This document shows positions 17,787-27,417 of a stretch of 64,000 nt of DNA, piece after piece. Position numbers and translations under genes: made by a program. Source of the DNA: CAVQYV01 sp963718295 [NCBI: uncultured Methylomirabilota bacterium] (lineage in GTDB: Bacteria; Methylomirabilota; Methylomirabilia; CAVQYV01); the NCBI GenBank assembly GCA_963718295.1, contig CAVQYV010000008.1, positions 248,001 through 312,000 of the forward strand. The letters run 5' to 3'. Each line of letters opens with the position of its first letter. Position 1 is the stretch's first letter. A model generated the notes under the pieces. That model searched no databases and had not been told where the DNA came from. It saw nothing but the letters and a program-made list of their open reading frames with translations.

Positions 17787-17818
17787 GGCCCCTCCTTTCC
17801 GCCTCCTCTACTTCCTCT

Positions 17819-18505
17819 TCACTGCTTCTTCACCCCCGGAAATCCCTTGATGATTTCGGTCCCGGGCGGGGGTACGAAGGCAAAGAGGTGGTCCTGGAGG
17901 CCGGTATTGGTCTTCACCCTCTTGAGGGTGAGAACGGTGGTATTCGAATAGGCATCCTTCAATACGATCCGCTCCACCACGAAGGTCTCCGGGTGAACCT
18001 CAATCAAAACCAGTTGCACCTGGCCCTGCGCTTGTATAGGCCTCAATTCCAACAGGAGGCTTCCCTTTCGTCCTTTCTCCTCTGCCTTTCCCCATTGGAT
18101 CTGAAAATCGGTCTTCAGCCGGCCCATCCCAGTCAAAAGATCCACCGCCAGGGAGGAGAAGGCCTTCGACGTCTCCTGGACGATGACCTGACGATCCTGG
18201 GGCGAGTAGATGTAAAGAGACTTGCCATCGGAGACGATCGATCGAGATTCGGGGCTCTTGTATTCCCAGCGCATCAGCCCCGGCTTCTTCATCAGCAGAG
18301 AACCGCTGCTTTCTTCCTTGGTTCCCGAGGACTTGATCCATGAGACTTGATGAAAACGAGCCGATAGATCCTGTATTCCCTCATAGGTGGTCTGGATCTG
18401 GGAAACCACCCGTTCCAGGTCTGCCTTCTCCGCCTGAGCCAGAAGCGGAGCCAGGAGTATCCCTGCCCAGAGCCACGGGGATAAAAGGCAGACAACTCTA
18501 CGCAT
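17819..18505 (-). CDS. lolA: Outer-membrane lipoprotein carrier protein LolA
   Basis: A 228-residue periplasmic chaperone that ferries lipoproteins from the LolCDE complex to the outer membrane. There is an N-terminal signal peptide (RRVVCLLSPWLWAGILLAPL...AQA) and the LolA fold with DLSARFHQ, KPGLMRWEYKSPE and FVPPPGTEII. ATG 18505 is preferred over an in-frame ATG at 18529 inside ftsK because it gives a normal leader. The ftsK-lolA pairing is common in proteobacteria. A second, diverged LolA-like gene is present at 58843-59574. Confidence 0.92.
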   Translation of the reverse strand: MRRVVCLLSPWLWAGILLAPLLAQAEKADLERVVSQIQTTYEGIQDLSARFHQVSWIKSSGTKEESSGSLLMKKPGLMRWEYKSPESRSIVSDGKSLYIYSPQDRQVIVQETSKAFSSLAVDLLTGMGRLKTDFQIQWGKAEEKGRKGSLLLELRPIQAQGQVQLVLIEVHPETFVVERIVLKDAYSNTTVLTLKRVKTNTGLQDHLFAFVPPPGTEIIKGFPGVKKQ

Positions 18506-18510
18506 AATCT

Positions 18511-20748
18511 TCAATCTGGCGGCGCCCATCCCTCCTCCTTTCTCTCTATCAAAACCTCCCTGCCTTTCCCCGAATCCATGGGGGAGACAATCCCCTCCTC
18601 CTCCATACGCTCGATCATGCGGGCTGCCCGATTATAACCCACCCGAAGTCGCCGCTGAATCAAGGAGATCGATGCCTGGCGGGTGGCCAGGACCAAGTCT
18701 ACCGCCTTCTGGTAGAACTCGTCGGCTTCCTCACCTGAGGTCTCCCTGGCCTCCTGTCTGTCGAAAAGGGGCAGCTTCTTCCAGGGACCCACCTCGCTGC
18801 GCAAAAAGCCGACTACCCTCTCGATCTCTCCCTCAGAAATAAAACACCCATGGATGCGGATGGGCTTGGAGCTTCCACTGGGCAGATACAGCATATCGCC
18901 GTTTCCCAAAAGCTGCTCGGCGCCATTCATATCCAAGATCGTGCGGGAGTCGGTCTTGGAGGAGACCTGAAAGGAGATGCGGGAAGGGAAGTTGGCCTTG
19001 ATGAGGCCGGTGATCACATCCACCGAGGGCCTCTGGGTGGCCAAAATCAAATGAATTCCTACCCCGCGGGCCATCTGCGCCAGTCGGGTTACGGCGGTCT
19101 CCACCTCCGCCGAGGCGGTCATCATGAGATCAGCCAGCTCATCGATGATCACCACCAGAAAGGGCAACGGAGGGCCGGCAGGTGCCTCCAATTCCCCGGT
19201 TTCCATCCCCTCTTCGAGTAAGCGATTGTAGGCGGCGATATTTCTGACTCCCTTGGCGGCCAGAAGGCGATACCTCTCCTCCATGTGTGATACCAAATGG
19301 ATCAGCTTCTTGGAGGCTTCCTTGGAATCCGTCATCACCACATCCGCCAGGTGAGGGAGCCCATTGTAGGCCGAGAGCTCCACCATTTTGGGATCAATGA
19401 GCAGGAATTTCACCTGATCGGGGGAGGCCTTGCAGATCATGCTGATGATCAGGGAATTGATGCAGACGCTCTTCCCGGTCCCGGTCGCCCCAGCGATGAG
19501 CAGGTGCGGCATCTGGATCAGATCCACCACGTAGGGAAATCCTGCAATGTCCTTTCCCAGGGCCAGGGTCAGCCAAGAAGGTGAGTTCAGAAATTGAGGG
19601 GCGGAAAGGACCTCTTTGATATGGACGATAGAGCGGTTCTGGTTGGGGATCTCCACTCCCACCACCGCTTTGCCCGGTATGGGGGCGATCACCCTGACGC
19701 TCAGGGCTTTCAGGGCCAAGGCCAGGTCGTCGGCCAGGCTGACGATCCGGTTGATCTTGATTCCCGGGGCCGGTTCCAGCTCGTACCTGGTGATGACCGG
19801 GCCGGGATAAACCTCCGTCACCCTGCCCTCTACCCCGAAATCCAGAAGCTTCTGCTCCAGGATGGCGGAATTCGAAGAAAGCTCCTCAGGCGTTGCCATT
19901 ACCCTTGCCGAAGGGGGATCCTGGAATAAGGATAGGGGCGGAGGACGATACCCGATCGCCGGCGGGGGGGCCAATTCCTCCTCTTTCTCTTCCCCTTCTT
20001 CGGGTTTTTCCTGCCCCACTGCCCCGGTCACTGGCCCCGGCCTCACGGCAGGGCGGGATGGCTCTGCCGGACGGGATTCTCTCACGAGCAAAGCCTCTTG
20101 GCTGCCAGGTCCCACCTTCACGCCTTTTCCGCTTTTCCTCGCCCACCTCCAGGCCTCGTTCAGCCTTGCCTTCGCCCCCAAGAGGGAGGCCATGATGGAA
20201 GCCAATAGCTGTTGGAGCGAAAGCTGTGAGAGGAGGATGATGGCGATCACCATCCCCGTTAAGGTGAGAAGATAGAGGCCAAAGTTCCCTAAGGATGGCG
20301 ATAGCCAGCCCACCAATCCCTCTCCCAACAATCCTCCCCCGCGACTCAAGTGAAACCCGAAGAGGTGGATCCCGGGAAAGAGAAGCCGGCTAAAGACGCT
20401 AAAGCAGATCAGGAGGATAAGGAAGCCGGCGAGTTTCAGCCCCCAGAGGGTAAGCCGCTGGCGCCGAAAGATCATCCACCCTAACCAGAAGAGGAGGATG
20501 GGCAGGAAGAAGGAGGAGGCTCCCACCAACTCCAGAAGGTCCCCGGCGAGGTGAGCCCCGAATCTGCCGCCCAGGTTCCGCACGGGAGTCCGCTGGTCGT
20601 CCTGAAAATGAAAAAAGGAGGGATCAGAGGGATCGAAGGACAGCAGGCTTGCCATCAGCAGGATGGCGCAAGCCATGAGCAGGATGCCAAAGGCTTCCTT
20701 CGCCTTCGGATGTCCAAAGAATCTCGTCACCCCTTCCCTGAGATTCAT
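18511..20748 (-). CDS. ftsK: DNA translocase FtsK/SpoIIIE
   Basis: A 745-residue septal DNA pump. Four hydrophobic segments lie in the first 190 residues, then a Pro/Glu-rich linker, then the motor with Walker A GATGTGKSV (near residue 420) and Walker B FLVVIIDELADLMM. LATQRPSVDVITGLIKAN and a C-terminal winged-helix gamma domain (RRLRVGYNRAARMIERME) follow. The short linker makes it closer in size to SpoIIIE than to the long FtsK of E. coli. It segregates chromosome termini at division. Confidence 0.96.
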   Translation of the reverse strand: MNLREGVTRFFGHPKAKEAFGILLMACAILLMASLLSFDPSDPSFFHFQDDQRTPVRNLGGRFGAHLAGDLLELVGASSFFLPILLFWLGWMIFRRQRLTLWGLKLAGFLILLICFSVFSRLLFPGIHLFGFHLSRGGGLLGEGLVGWLSPSLGNFGLYLLTLTGMVIAIILLSQLSLQQLLASIMASLLGAKARLNEAWRWARKSGKGVKVGPGSQEALLVRESRPAEPSRPAVRPGPVTGAVGQEKPEEGEEKEEELAPPPAIGYRPPPLSLFQDPPSARVMATPEELSSNSAILEQKLLDFGVEGRVTEVYPGPVITRYELEPAPGIKINRIVSLADDLALALKALSVRVIAPIPGKAVVGVEIPNQNRSIVHIKEVLSAPQFLNSPSWLTLALGKDIAGFPYVVDLIQMPHLLIAGATGTGKSVCINSLIISMICKASPDQVKFLLIDPKMVELSAYNGLPHLADVVMTDSKEASKKLIHLVSHMEERYRLLAAKGVRNIAAYNRLLEEGMETGELEAPAGPPLPFLVVIIDELADLMMTASAEVETAVTRLAQMARGVGIHLILATQRPSVDVITGLIKANFPSRISFQVSSKTDSRTILDMNGAEQLLGNGDMLYLPSGSSKPIRIHGCFISEGEIERVVGFLRSEVGPWKKLPLFDRQEARETSGEEADEFYQKAVDLVLATRQASISLIQRRLRVGYNRAARMIERMEEEGIVSPMDSGKGREVLIERKEEGWAPPD

Positions 20749-20755
20749 GGGCCTA

Positions 20756-22435
20756 TCATACCTCCAGAATGACCGGTAGGATCATGGGACGCCGTTTCAT
20801 CTCCCGGTACAGGAATTTCCGCAGCACGCTCCGAATCCGCGGCTTGATGAACTCCATCTCGGTCTTCTCCTCCTTGCTACAGCCTTCCAACACGGTCAGG
20901 ACCAGGTCCCTGGCTGCATCCAACAATTCGTTGGATTCGTTTTGATAGACGAAGCCGCGGGAGATGATCTCGGGGCCGGTAACCACCTCTCCAGTTTGCT
21001 TATCGAAGCCCAATATGACGACGACGATGCCATCTTGAGAGAGGTGCTGACGATCCCGGAGCACCGTGTCCTTCACATCTCCGATCCCCTTTCCGTCGAC
21101 CAAGACCCTCCCTGCCGTCACCTTGCCCGCAAAACGACCGAAATCGGCCCCGAATTCAAGCACGTCCCCATTCTCGGGGAGAAAGATGTGTTCCCGAGGA
21201 ATTCCCATCTCCTCCGCCAAGTCGGCATGGAAATGAAGGTGGCGGTATTCCCCGTGGATCGGAACAAAGAATTTGGGTCGCACCAAACCAATCATCCGTT
21301 TCAGCTCTTCCTGCGCGGGATGGCCGGAGACATGGATCGGCGAAATCTGTTCATAGATGACCTCCGCCCCCCTCCGAAAGAGGTGATTGATGGTATGGGC
21401 GATGGATTTCTCGTTTCCAGGGATCACCTTGGCGGAGATGACAACTGTATCCCCTCCCTGGACCTGAATCTGCTTATGCTCTCCCATGGCAATGCGAGAG
21501 ATCGCCGATAAGGGCTCACCCTGACTGCCCGTGGTGAGGATTACCGTGTCCTCTGGCGGGATCTTCTTGATTTCATCCAGCCTCAGCATCACCCCATCCG
21601 GGATACTCAGGTATCCCAATTCCGAGGCAATCCTCACGTTGGCCACCATGTTCTTTCCGTTGATGGCCACCTTTTTCCCCAGTCGGGCTGCCACCTCCAG
21701 GACCTGCTGAATCCGGTGGATGTTGGAAGCAAAGCAGGCTACGATGATCCTTCTCTTGGCGCCGTGAAAGATTCTTTCAAAGGTCTCTCCCAGCGACCTC
21801 TCGGAGGGGGTAGTCCCCGCCTGATCCGCGTTCGTCGAATCGGAGAGCAGAACCAGAACCCCCTGTCTCCCCAGATCCGCAAAGCGTTGCAGGTCGGTGA
21901 CCTGCCCATCCACGGGCGTCTGGTCAAGCTTGAAATCCCCGGTATGGACCACTAAACCGGCGGGGGTCCGGATCGCAAGGCCCACCCCATCCGCTATGCT
22001 GTGGGACACCCGGATGAACTCCACAGACATGTTGCCCAGGCGCAGGGTCTCACCAGGCCTGATGCGGCGCAGATCCGCCCTCTCCAATAGATCCGCTTCC
22101 AGCAATTTCTCGCCCAACAACCCCAGTGTCAGAGCCGTCCCGTAGATCGGCGCCTCGATCTCATCCAGTATGAAGGGCAGCGCCCCCGTGTGGTCTTCAT
22201 GTCCGTGGGTGAGGATGATCCCTCGGATCGCATGCTTGTGCTCCCGGAGGTAACTGATATTGGGGATCACCAGATCGATCCCCAACATATCCTCTTCCGG
22301 AAACATGAGACCCGCATCAATGACCAGGACATCCGGCCCTGACTGCAGGGCCATCATATTCATTCCGATCTCGCCCAGGCCTCCCAGGGGGATGATGGAA
22401 ATGGAGTGAGGTTCTGCGGGGGAAGGCTCGGTCAA
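20756..22435 (-). CDS. rnj: Ribonuclease J
   Basis: A 559-residue metallo-beta-lactamase/beta-CASP nuclease. The metal-binding HGHEDHTG motif is at residues 77-84, with SDSTN and HVSGHPAQEEL marking the beta-CASP region and a C-terminal dimerisation domain. RNase J acts as 5'-3' exonuclease and endonuclease in RNA decay. The start is a TTG preceded by GGGAAGAGG; no ATG gives a full-length domain. It lies 7 bp upstream of ftsK, so the two are probably co-transcribed. Confidence 0.95.
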   Translation of the reverse strand: MTEPSPAEPHSISIIPLGGLGEIGMNMMALQSGPDVLVIDAGLMFPEEDMLGIDLVIPNISYLREHKHAIRGIILTHGHEDHTGALPFILDEIEAPIYGTALTLGLLGEKLLEADLLERADLRRIRPGETLRLGNMSVEFIRVSHSIADGVGLAIRTPAGLVVHTGDFKLDQTPVDGQVTDLQRFADLGRQGVLVLLSDSTNADQAGTTPSERSLGETFERIFHGAKRRIIVACFASNIHRIQQVLEVAARLGKKVAINGKNMVANVRIASELGYLSIPDGVMLRLDEIKKIPPEDTVILTTGSQGEPLSAISRIAMGEHKQIQVQGGDTVVISAKVIPGNEKSIAHTINHLFRRGAEVIYEQISPIHVSGHPAQEELKRMIGLVRPKFFVPIHGEYRHLHFHADLAEEMGIPREHIFLPENGDVLEFGADFGRFAGKVTAGRVLVDGKGIGDVKDTVLRDRQHLSQDGIVVVILGFDKQTGEVVTGPEIISRGFVYQNESNELLDAARDLVLTVLEGCSKEEKTEMEFIKPRIRSVLRKFLYREMKRRPMILPVILEV

Positions 22436-22549
22436 ATCGCTACCTCTTCCCTTGAATTTAGGGCTCTCGATGATCTCATTCTTCCTCCGTACTCTTCTAC
22501 TCTCAGCAGAGACAAAATGGCTGTCACTTTCCCTTTCTATTCCCCGCAG

Positions 22550-22717
22550 TCACCTCTTCTTTCGTATCGGTCCACTGCGGCCCTTCCGGGGAAAAGACCT
22601 GTCAGCGCGCTGGAAGGACTTCTTCTTTCTGATCCTTTGATAGGTTGCCTCCCCCTCCCACTCCCACCCGTTGACTTCGGGGTCATCGGGGACGAGCGGA
22701 CCCAAGGCGTCCTCCAT
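22550..22717 (-). CDS. Possible small acidic/basic peptide gene between galU and RNase J
   Basis: A 55-residue frame starting at an ATG with AAGGAAGGA upstream. The N half is acidic (MEDALGPLVPDDPEVNGWEW) and the C half strongly basic (RIRKKK...RKGRSGPIRKKR), a composition seen in some small nucleic-acid-binding proteins. No family is recognised. It would fill most of the 370-bp gap between galU and the RNase J gene on the same strand. A TTG start at 22747 in frame is an alternative. Confidence 0.3.
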   Translation of the reverse strand: MEDALGPLVPDDPEVNGWEWEGEATYQRIRKKKSFQRADRSFPRKGRSGPIRKKR

Positions 22718-22807
22718 GGATTCGTCCTTTCTTTCCTCGTCGAGCAACTCCTGACCTCCTTATCCGAAGGACGTCCGCCTTCCCTCGGAGCCGGCATCCC
22801 GCATTCC

Positions 22808-23671
22808 TCATAGATGCAGGGACTTGAGATATTTTGCGAAATCTTCCGCCAGATCTGGCCTCTTGAGAGCGAACTCAACCGTCGCCTTCAGGAATCCCAA
22901 TTTATTCCCCGCGTCATATCTCTTCCCTTCAAACTGAAAGCCATAGATAGGGCGTCTCCTCAGCAGAGCACGCAGGGCGTTGGTAAGCTGAATCTCCCCC
23001 CCCTCATCCGGTTCTGTCTGCTCCAAGAGATCGAAGATTTCGGGGGGAAGGATGTACCGCCCGATGATGGCCAGAGTGGAGGGTGCCCTTTCTGGATCGG
23101 GCTTTTCCACCATGTCCTTGATCTCGTAGATTCGATCCCGGATGGGGACCCCATCTATGATCCCATAATGCTTGACCTCCTGACGCGGGACTTCCTGAAT
23201 GGCCAGGACCGCATTCTGGACCTGCTCGAACACCCTCATCATCTGGCCCATGCAGGGCACGGAGGAGTCGATGATGTCATCTCCGAGGAAGACTGCAAAG
23301 GGCTCATCGCCCACCAGGTTCCGGGCCACCAGAATGGCATGACCCAATCCTAAAGGTTCCTTTTGTCGAATGTAGGAAACCGAGACCAAAGAGGAGATCT
23401 CTCGGATCTCGGATACCAGATCCATCTTCCCCCTCTGAATGAGTATCTGCTCCAACTCCAGGGAACGATCGAAGTGATCTTCGATGGCATTCTTGCCTCG
23501 ACCCGTGACGATGATCACATCCTGGATGCCGGAGGCCGCCGCCTCCTCTATCACGTATTGAATCGTGGGTTTATCGACAATCGGCAGCATCTCTTTGGGT
23601 TGGGCCTTGGTGGCCGGCAGGAACCGAGTCCCCAACCCGGCTGCGGGGAAGACTGCCTTACGAACTCGCAT
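22808..23671 (-). CDS. galU: UTP-glucose-1-phosphate uridylyltransferase
   Basis: A 287-residue nucleotidyltransferase making UDP-glucose for envelope polysaccharides. It starts KAVFPAAGLGTRFLPATKA, the family's nucleotide-binding loop, followed by KEMLPIVDKP, FLGDDI, VEKPDPERAPS and GGEIQLTNA. The length fits the family. AAAGGAG precedes the start, and a promoter candidate lies about 20-50 bp upstream (23691-23720). It is the first gene of the long minus-strand run. Confidence 0.96.
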   Translation of the reverse strand: MRVRKAVFPAAGLGTRFLPATKAQPKEMLPIVDKPTIQYVIEEAAASGIQDVIIVTGRGKNAIEDHFDRSLELEQILIQRGKMDLVSEIREISSLVSVSYIRQKEPLGLGHAILVARNLVGDEPFAVFLGDDIIDSSVPCMGQMMRVFEQVQNAVLAIQEVPRQEVKHYGIIDGVPIRDRIYEIKDMVEKPDPERAPSTLAIIGRYILPPEIFDLLEQTEPDEGGEIQLTNALRALLRRRPIYGFQFEGKRYDAGNKLGFLKATVEFALKRPDLAEDFAKYLKSLHL

Positions 23672-23690
23672 GATGGCGCTCCTTTAGTAT

Positions 23691-23720
23691 CATATACCAA
23701 TTGATTATTGCCTGTGTTAA
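23691..23720 (-). promoter_or_regulatory. Candidate promoter of galU
   Basis: On the minus strand TTAACA (23715-23720) is followed after 18 bp by TATATG (23691-23696), ending about 20 bp before the galU start codon. The surrounding sequence is A+T-rich relative to the window. Confidence 0.35.
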
Positions 23721-24161
23721 TCTGGGAGGCACGAGAGTCTAAGATAAAGGGAGCATCCCCCGTTTCATTGAAAAGCCACAAGGGGAAAATGAGGGGGTGA
23801 ACGAGAGGGGAAGTGTTACGGTAGGCATCATCTCCAGGAGGACATCCCGGTCACAGTCCGCCGGCTCTTAATCGGCGTTTCATTGAGTCCATCAATTCCA
23901 AGCAAGGAGAAATGTGATGATTTTGTGTGGGAAACTTTTCGGGCCAGGGGGCTGTACCGTGAGGCATGGATCGATGGCCTCCCCTACCAACATCTGCTTC
24001 TACTGAGGGCATGGTACTCCATCCAATCATAAAAGTCAACCCAGAACTTGGGTTTGTTATCGCCCTGTGCCCGCCAAAGCCCGGCGCTTGGCGAATCCAC
24101 GAGCGGTGTCGGCACCGGGGACTCAAGAGCAATGGAAACTCAACCAGAAGGAGGACATAGA
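23721..24161. other. Non-coding gap between galU and the DUF2148 gene
   Basis: About 440 bp with no credible gene. Open frames on both strands lack codon bias and family likeness. A small hairpin AACCCA...TGGGTT sits at 24040-24056. A clear ribosome-binding site (AGAAGGAGGA) at 24146-24155 belongs to the next gene. Confidence 0.5.
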
Positions 24162-24734
24162 ATGACCATGATTTCTTCATCCCAAGCAGAGCAAGAGGCC
24201 ATCCTGACCGCGGCCAAGCTGATCATGGCTGCCATCACCACCTCCCCCAAGGGCCGGGGCGTGAGCAGCCTCACCACCGCAATCATCGAGGGGGAGGAGA
24301 AGGAAAGACTGGCGCAGGCCATGGAGGAGCACATCTCGCACAAGAAGAGGAGGCTGGAATTCTTCAAGAGGGATGCTCAGAATATCCGCCGCTCCGGCGT
24401 GGTGATCCTCCTTGGCGTCAAGGGGACCATGCCCAAAAAGCCCGAGATGCCGGTGAATTGCGGGGCCTGCGGCTATCCAGCCTGTAGTGGCCTGATGAAG
24501 GCGGAGAAGAGGATGGGGGAAGATTTCATGGGACCGCTGTGTGCCTTTCAGGTCATGGACCTGGGCATCGCCTTGGGGGTGGCTGCCAAAATGGCCGCGG
24601 AACTGAACATGGACAATCGGATGATGTACTCGGCAGGAGCAGCAGCCAAGGCCTTGGCCTACCTGGATGCCGACCTCATCATCGCCCTGCCCCTCTCCGT
24701 GTCCGAGAAAAACATCTTCTTCGATCGGCCTTGA
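24162..24734 (+). CDS. DUF2148 ferredoxin-domain protein
   Basis: A 190-residue protein with the DUF2148 signature: PVNCGACGYPACSGLM supplies a four-Cys-type cluster motif with a later Cys (GPLCAFQVMDLGIALG). The N-terminal helix region (AAKLIMAAITTSPKGRG) and the C-terminal YLDADLIIALPLSVSEKNIFFDR also fit the family. Function is unknown; members are common in anaerobes and are presumed redox proteins. The start ATG at 24162 follows AGAAGGAGGA; an upstream in-frame extension to 24048 has no such support. It converges with a nitroreductase gene. Confidence 0.85.
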   Translation: MTMISSSQAEQEAILTAAKLIMAAITTSPKGRGVSSLTTAIIEGEEKERLAQAMEEHISHKKRRLEFFKRDAQNIRRSGVVILLGVKGTMPKKPEMPVNCGACGYPACSGLMKAEKRMGEDFMGPLCAFQVMDLGIALGVAAKMAAELNMDNRMMYSAGAAAKALAYLDADLIIALPLSVSEKNIFFDRP

Positions 24735-24735
24735 T

Positions 24736-25245
24736 CTACCACCCGTTGTGATGGATGCGGTCCTCCTGGAAGCGATCCTGTGGGGGCACCTGCTGGGCCG
24801 GATAGCCCGTCACAATGAAGGCCAGGGGAATGACCTGGTCGGGTAGATTCAGAAGCCGGCGAAACCCCTGGACCCTCTCCTGGAGGGGATAGGCGCCGGT
24901 CCACACCGCCCCGAGGCCCTTATCGTGAGCCGCAAGCAGGAGGTTCTGCGTCGCAGCTGAGCAATCCTGAACCCAGAATCCAGGGTATTTCTCCAAGCGT
25001 GTATCCCCACATATCAGGATGGAGACGGGAGATTCCCTGCACATGGCCGCATAGGGACTGAAGCTTGGGATCTGGTCGAGGATTCCCCGATCATCGATGA
25101 CCACAAAACACCAGGGCTGTTCATTGCCGGCAGAGGGTGCGTTCATAGCCGCCGCCAGCACCTCTTTGATGATTTCCGGACTGACCGGCTGGTCCGTGAA
25201 TTTCCGGATGCTCCTGCGCGTCCGGATGGCTTCTATCGTATTCAT
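24736..25245 (-). CDS. Nitroreductase-family flavoprotein
   Basis: A 169-residue FMN-dependent nitroreductase-fold protein. The N-terminal IRTRRSIRKFTDQPV is the usual FMN-phosphate-binding start; NAPSAGNEQPW binds the flavin ring, and GLGAVWTGAYP plus PLAFIVTGYPA complete the fold. Family members reduce quinones, nitro compounds or flavins; the native substrate cannot be told. It lies 32 bp after a second nitroreductase gene of the same length, so they likely form a pair. Confidence 0.9.
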   Translation of the reverse strand: MNTIEAIRTRRSIRKFTDQPVSPEIIKEVLAAAMNAPSAGNEQPWCFVVIDDRGILDQIPSFSPYAAMCRESPVSILICGDTRLEKYPGFWVQDCSAATQNLLLAAHDKGLGAVWTGAYPLQERVQGFRRLLNLPDQVIPLAFIVTGYPAQQVPPQDRFQEDRIHHNGW

Positions 25246-25277
25246 GGGGGTCTCCTCCTGAAAATTGATGATGGGCT

Positions 25278-25787
25278 TTACCAGCGGTCGTAGCGCACCA
25301 GCTCGGAGAGGGGCCTGCGCTTCTTTTCCTTTGGCTCGTCCGCGGGATATCCCAGGGGGGTGAAGGCGACAGGCTCCACGTCACCCGGCAACCCCAGTAT
25401 CTCCCGTGCCGCCGCCGGATCGAAGGCGGCAATCCAGCAGGTCCCCAGACCTAGATTGGCCGCAGCCAGGATCAAATGATCCATGGCGATGGTGGCATCC
25501 ACCTCGCCGTAGTTCTTCTTGTCCATGCGGGACCAGGCGTGGGAGGCAATGGCGCAGACACAGATTACCAGGGGTGCCTGGACGAACCAATCCCGCCCGT
25601 AGATGCGCTTCAGCTCCGTCTCCCTGCCTTTGGTGCGGATCAGGATGAATTGAAAGGGCTGCCGATTCGCCGCCGTGGGAGCCATTCGGGCGGCCTCCAG
25701 CAACTGTTGCAGTTTCTCCTCCTCCACCGGATCCGATTTGTAAGCCCGTACGCTATACCTCTTTTGGATCAGCTCGCTGAATTCCAT
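25278..25787 (-). CDS. Nitroreductase-family flavoprotein (second copy)
   Basis: A 169-residue nitroreductase-fold protein with IQKRYSVRAYKSDPV, AARMAPTAANRQPFQF, GLGTCWIAAFDP and AFTPLGYPADEPKEKKR. The last stretch is typical of the subgroup related to archaeal and clostridial nitroreductases. ATG 25787 is chosen because AAGGAGGAC lies just upstream; a much longer frame to 26117 overlaps the DUF362 gene. It differs clearly in sequence from the neighbouring nitroreductase, so this is an old pair rather than a recent duplication. Confidence 0.9.
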   Translation of the reverse strand: MEFSELIQKRYSVRAYKSDPVEEEKLQQLLEAARMAPTAANRQPFQFILIRTKGRETELKRIYGRDWFVQAPLVICVCAIASHAWSRMDKKNYGEVDATIAMDHLILAAANLGLGTCWIAAFDPAAAREILGLPGDVEPVAFTPLGYPADEPKEKKRRPLSELVRYDRW

Positions 25788-25959
25788 TTGTCCTCCTTCT
25801 TCTGTTTCTTTGACGATGCCCAGACCGACGGTGAACCCCCCTGGTGTCCTCCAAGGCGACCAGGCGATTGACTTCAAAAGAGAGGGCGGGGAAGGGGGCG
25901 AACCTCGGTCATCTACCCTAGACCTTGGCAGCTGCAGCAAGGCGGTCGATATCCCCCTC

Positions 25960-27165
25960 TTACCACCGCGGGTAGTTGGGTAAGCCATAGAGGGGATGGC
26001 GATAGTACTGATCCCAGTTGGTGACCTTTCCCCATTGATTCGGAGCCCAGGGGTTCCATCGCCCCTTGTAGGGATGGCGGGGGAAGTCCTGGATGATCGC
26101 CTCCTCCAAGGGTACACCGACTACCTCGATCTGGTCGTACTCCATCTTACCCAGGCCATGCTGGGCCGCCAGCCGGGTGGTACCGATGTTTCTGGGGTTC
26201 ATGTTCATGCAGGCGGTCCCGATGGCATCCGCTGCCACTGGATCCTTGCTGGCGATGATGAGCCCCGAGCGGAAATAGGGAGCCACCGGCGGCCAGGTTC
26301 CGGCATAAAGCGCATCGACGATGTGGATCTGCCGTGGCACTATTTCTTGGGCGATGGAATTCACATCGACGTTCACCTCGGCCAGTTTGTTATGAGGAAG
26401 GCCGAACTTGTTAGCCCCGATCACCCTGGCAGAGGGCAGGCCGAGTCCCAGGTTCTTCAAGGCCATGGTTACGCCTGCGATACCATGGGTCTTGAAGACC
26501 CCGATGTTGACCAGGCACTGGACCTCCCTCAAGAGTTTGGGCATAGGATATTTCTTGGAACCCAGTCCCAGTCCGGGAAGCATCTCGCAACTCTCGCACA
26601 GATCGATGAGTTCATACTGGATGCCCGTATCTGCGTATCTCTTCTGGGCATAGACCAAACCATAATTCAAGAAGGTGGCCCAGGAGTCTCCATAGGCCGG
26701 ACATTCTGCGATGATAATCCGGCTCGCCCCCATCTCCTTGCAAATCCGAGCTACCGCCAGGCAGGCTCGGGGGTCAGTCACGGCTCCCTGGATGCTATTG
26801 TCGTCTCCGTATCCTTGACGCTTCATGGGATAGAAGCTCAGGACGAAATTGGGCTTGATCAGGACCGCCTCGCCGCTGTTCAGGGGAATGCCACCAGCCA
26901 GGTCCGTTGCTTGCTTGACATACCGATACCAGGCCTCCTCGCTTTCCAGGTCCCAGACGGCACGAGTATGATCACCCTCCGATTCGTAGTATTCGCGGGC
27001 GCTCAGGGCCTCCAGATCGCGAATGTGGAAGTGCCCATCCAGCAGCTCCGCATCCTGCGGCGTGGCCTTCACGATGGCCACCACGCTCTTTTCTGCGGCT
27101 GCGACCGAGACGAAAAGTGCTACTACTGCAAAGGCGAAAAGCAAGATTGACGTCCTCTTCATCAT
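25960..27165 (-). CDS. Exported DUF362-domain protein
   Basis: A 401-residue protein with a clear signal peptide (KRTSILLFAFAVVALFVSVAAA, cut before EKSV), so it is extracytoplasmic. The mature part matches DUF362: VLIKPNFVLS, GASRIIIAECPAYGDS, LVNIGVFKTHGIAGVTMALKNLGLG, and SKDPVAADAIGTACMNM. DUF362 proteins are often found with Fe-S domains; no cysteine cluster motif is present here. The C-terminal tail is rich in Trp, Pro and Tyr. Function is unknown. It is transcribed away from the GntR regulator gene and has its own strong promoter candidate. Confidence 0.85.
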   Translation of the reverse strand: MMKRTSILLFAFAVVALFVSVAAAEKSVVAIVKATPQDAELLDGHFHIRDLEALSAREYYESEGDHTRAVWDLESEEAWYRYVKQATDLAGGIPLNSGEAVLIKPNFVLSFYPMKRQGYGDDNSIQGAVTDPRACLAVARICKEMGASRIIIAECPAYGDSWATFLNYGLVYAQKRYADTGIQYELIDLCESCEMLPGLGLGSKKYPMPKLLREVQCLVNIGVFKTHGIAGVTMALKNLGLGLPSARVIGANKFGLPHNKLAEVNVDVNSIAQEIVPRQIHIVDALYAGTWPPVAPYFRSGLIIASKDPVAADAIGTACMNMNPRNIGTTRLAAQHGLGKMEYDQIEVVGVPLEEAIIQDFPRHPYKGRWNPWAPNQWGKVTNWDQYYRHPLYGLPNYPRW

Positions 27166-27287
27166 CCTAACCCCTCCCCCGCAAGATGCGCTGTTGAGAC
27201 ACCCAAACTCCTTCCTTCCGAGCCACCTTTTTACCATTCATCACCTTCTTCCTGATCTGGGAGCCTCTCTCTCCTCTTCCGGTTTGG

Positions 27288-27316
27288 TATTTACTCCTCG
27301 GGGTGAACCTTGTCAA
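27288..27316 (-). promoter_or_regulatory. Promoter of the DUF362 gene
   Basis: Minus strand TTGACA (27311-27316), 17-bp spacer, TAAATA (27288-27293). This is a near-consensus sigma70 promoter with a leader of about 120 nt before the DUF362 start. Confidence 0.5.
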
Positions 27317-27417
27317 TGCCTTCTTGGATTCTCTGCACGAGAACGTAGCCCAAACAGGACCCCAAGTGTCCGACATGTTTTACGAAACTGAACTGTCTTC
27401 TACGCGAAATTGGCCCG

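Noticed and set aside
23851-24180. 109-residue minus-strand frame between galU and the DUF2148 gene
   Set aside because: No domain, no consistent codon bias, no ribosome-binding site, and it overlaps the start and ribosome-binding site of the DUF2148 gene.
25996-27150. Long plus-strand frame opposite the DUF362 gene
   Set aside because: Antisense shadow; the minus-strand product has a signal peptide and conserved DUF362 blocks.
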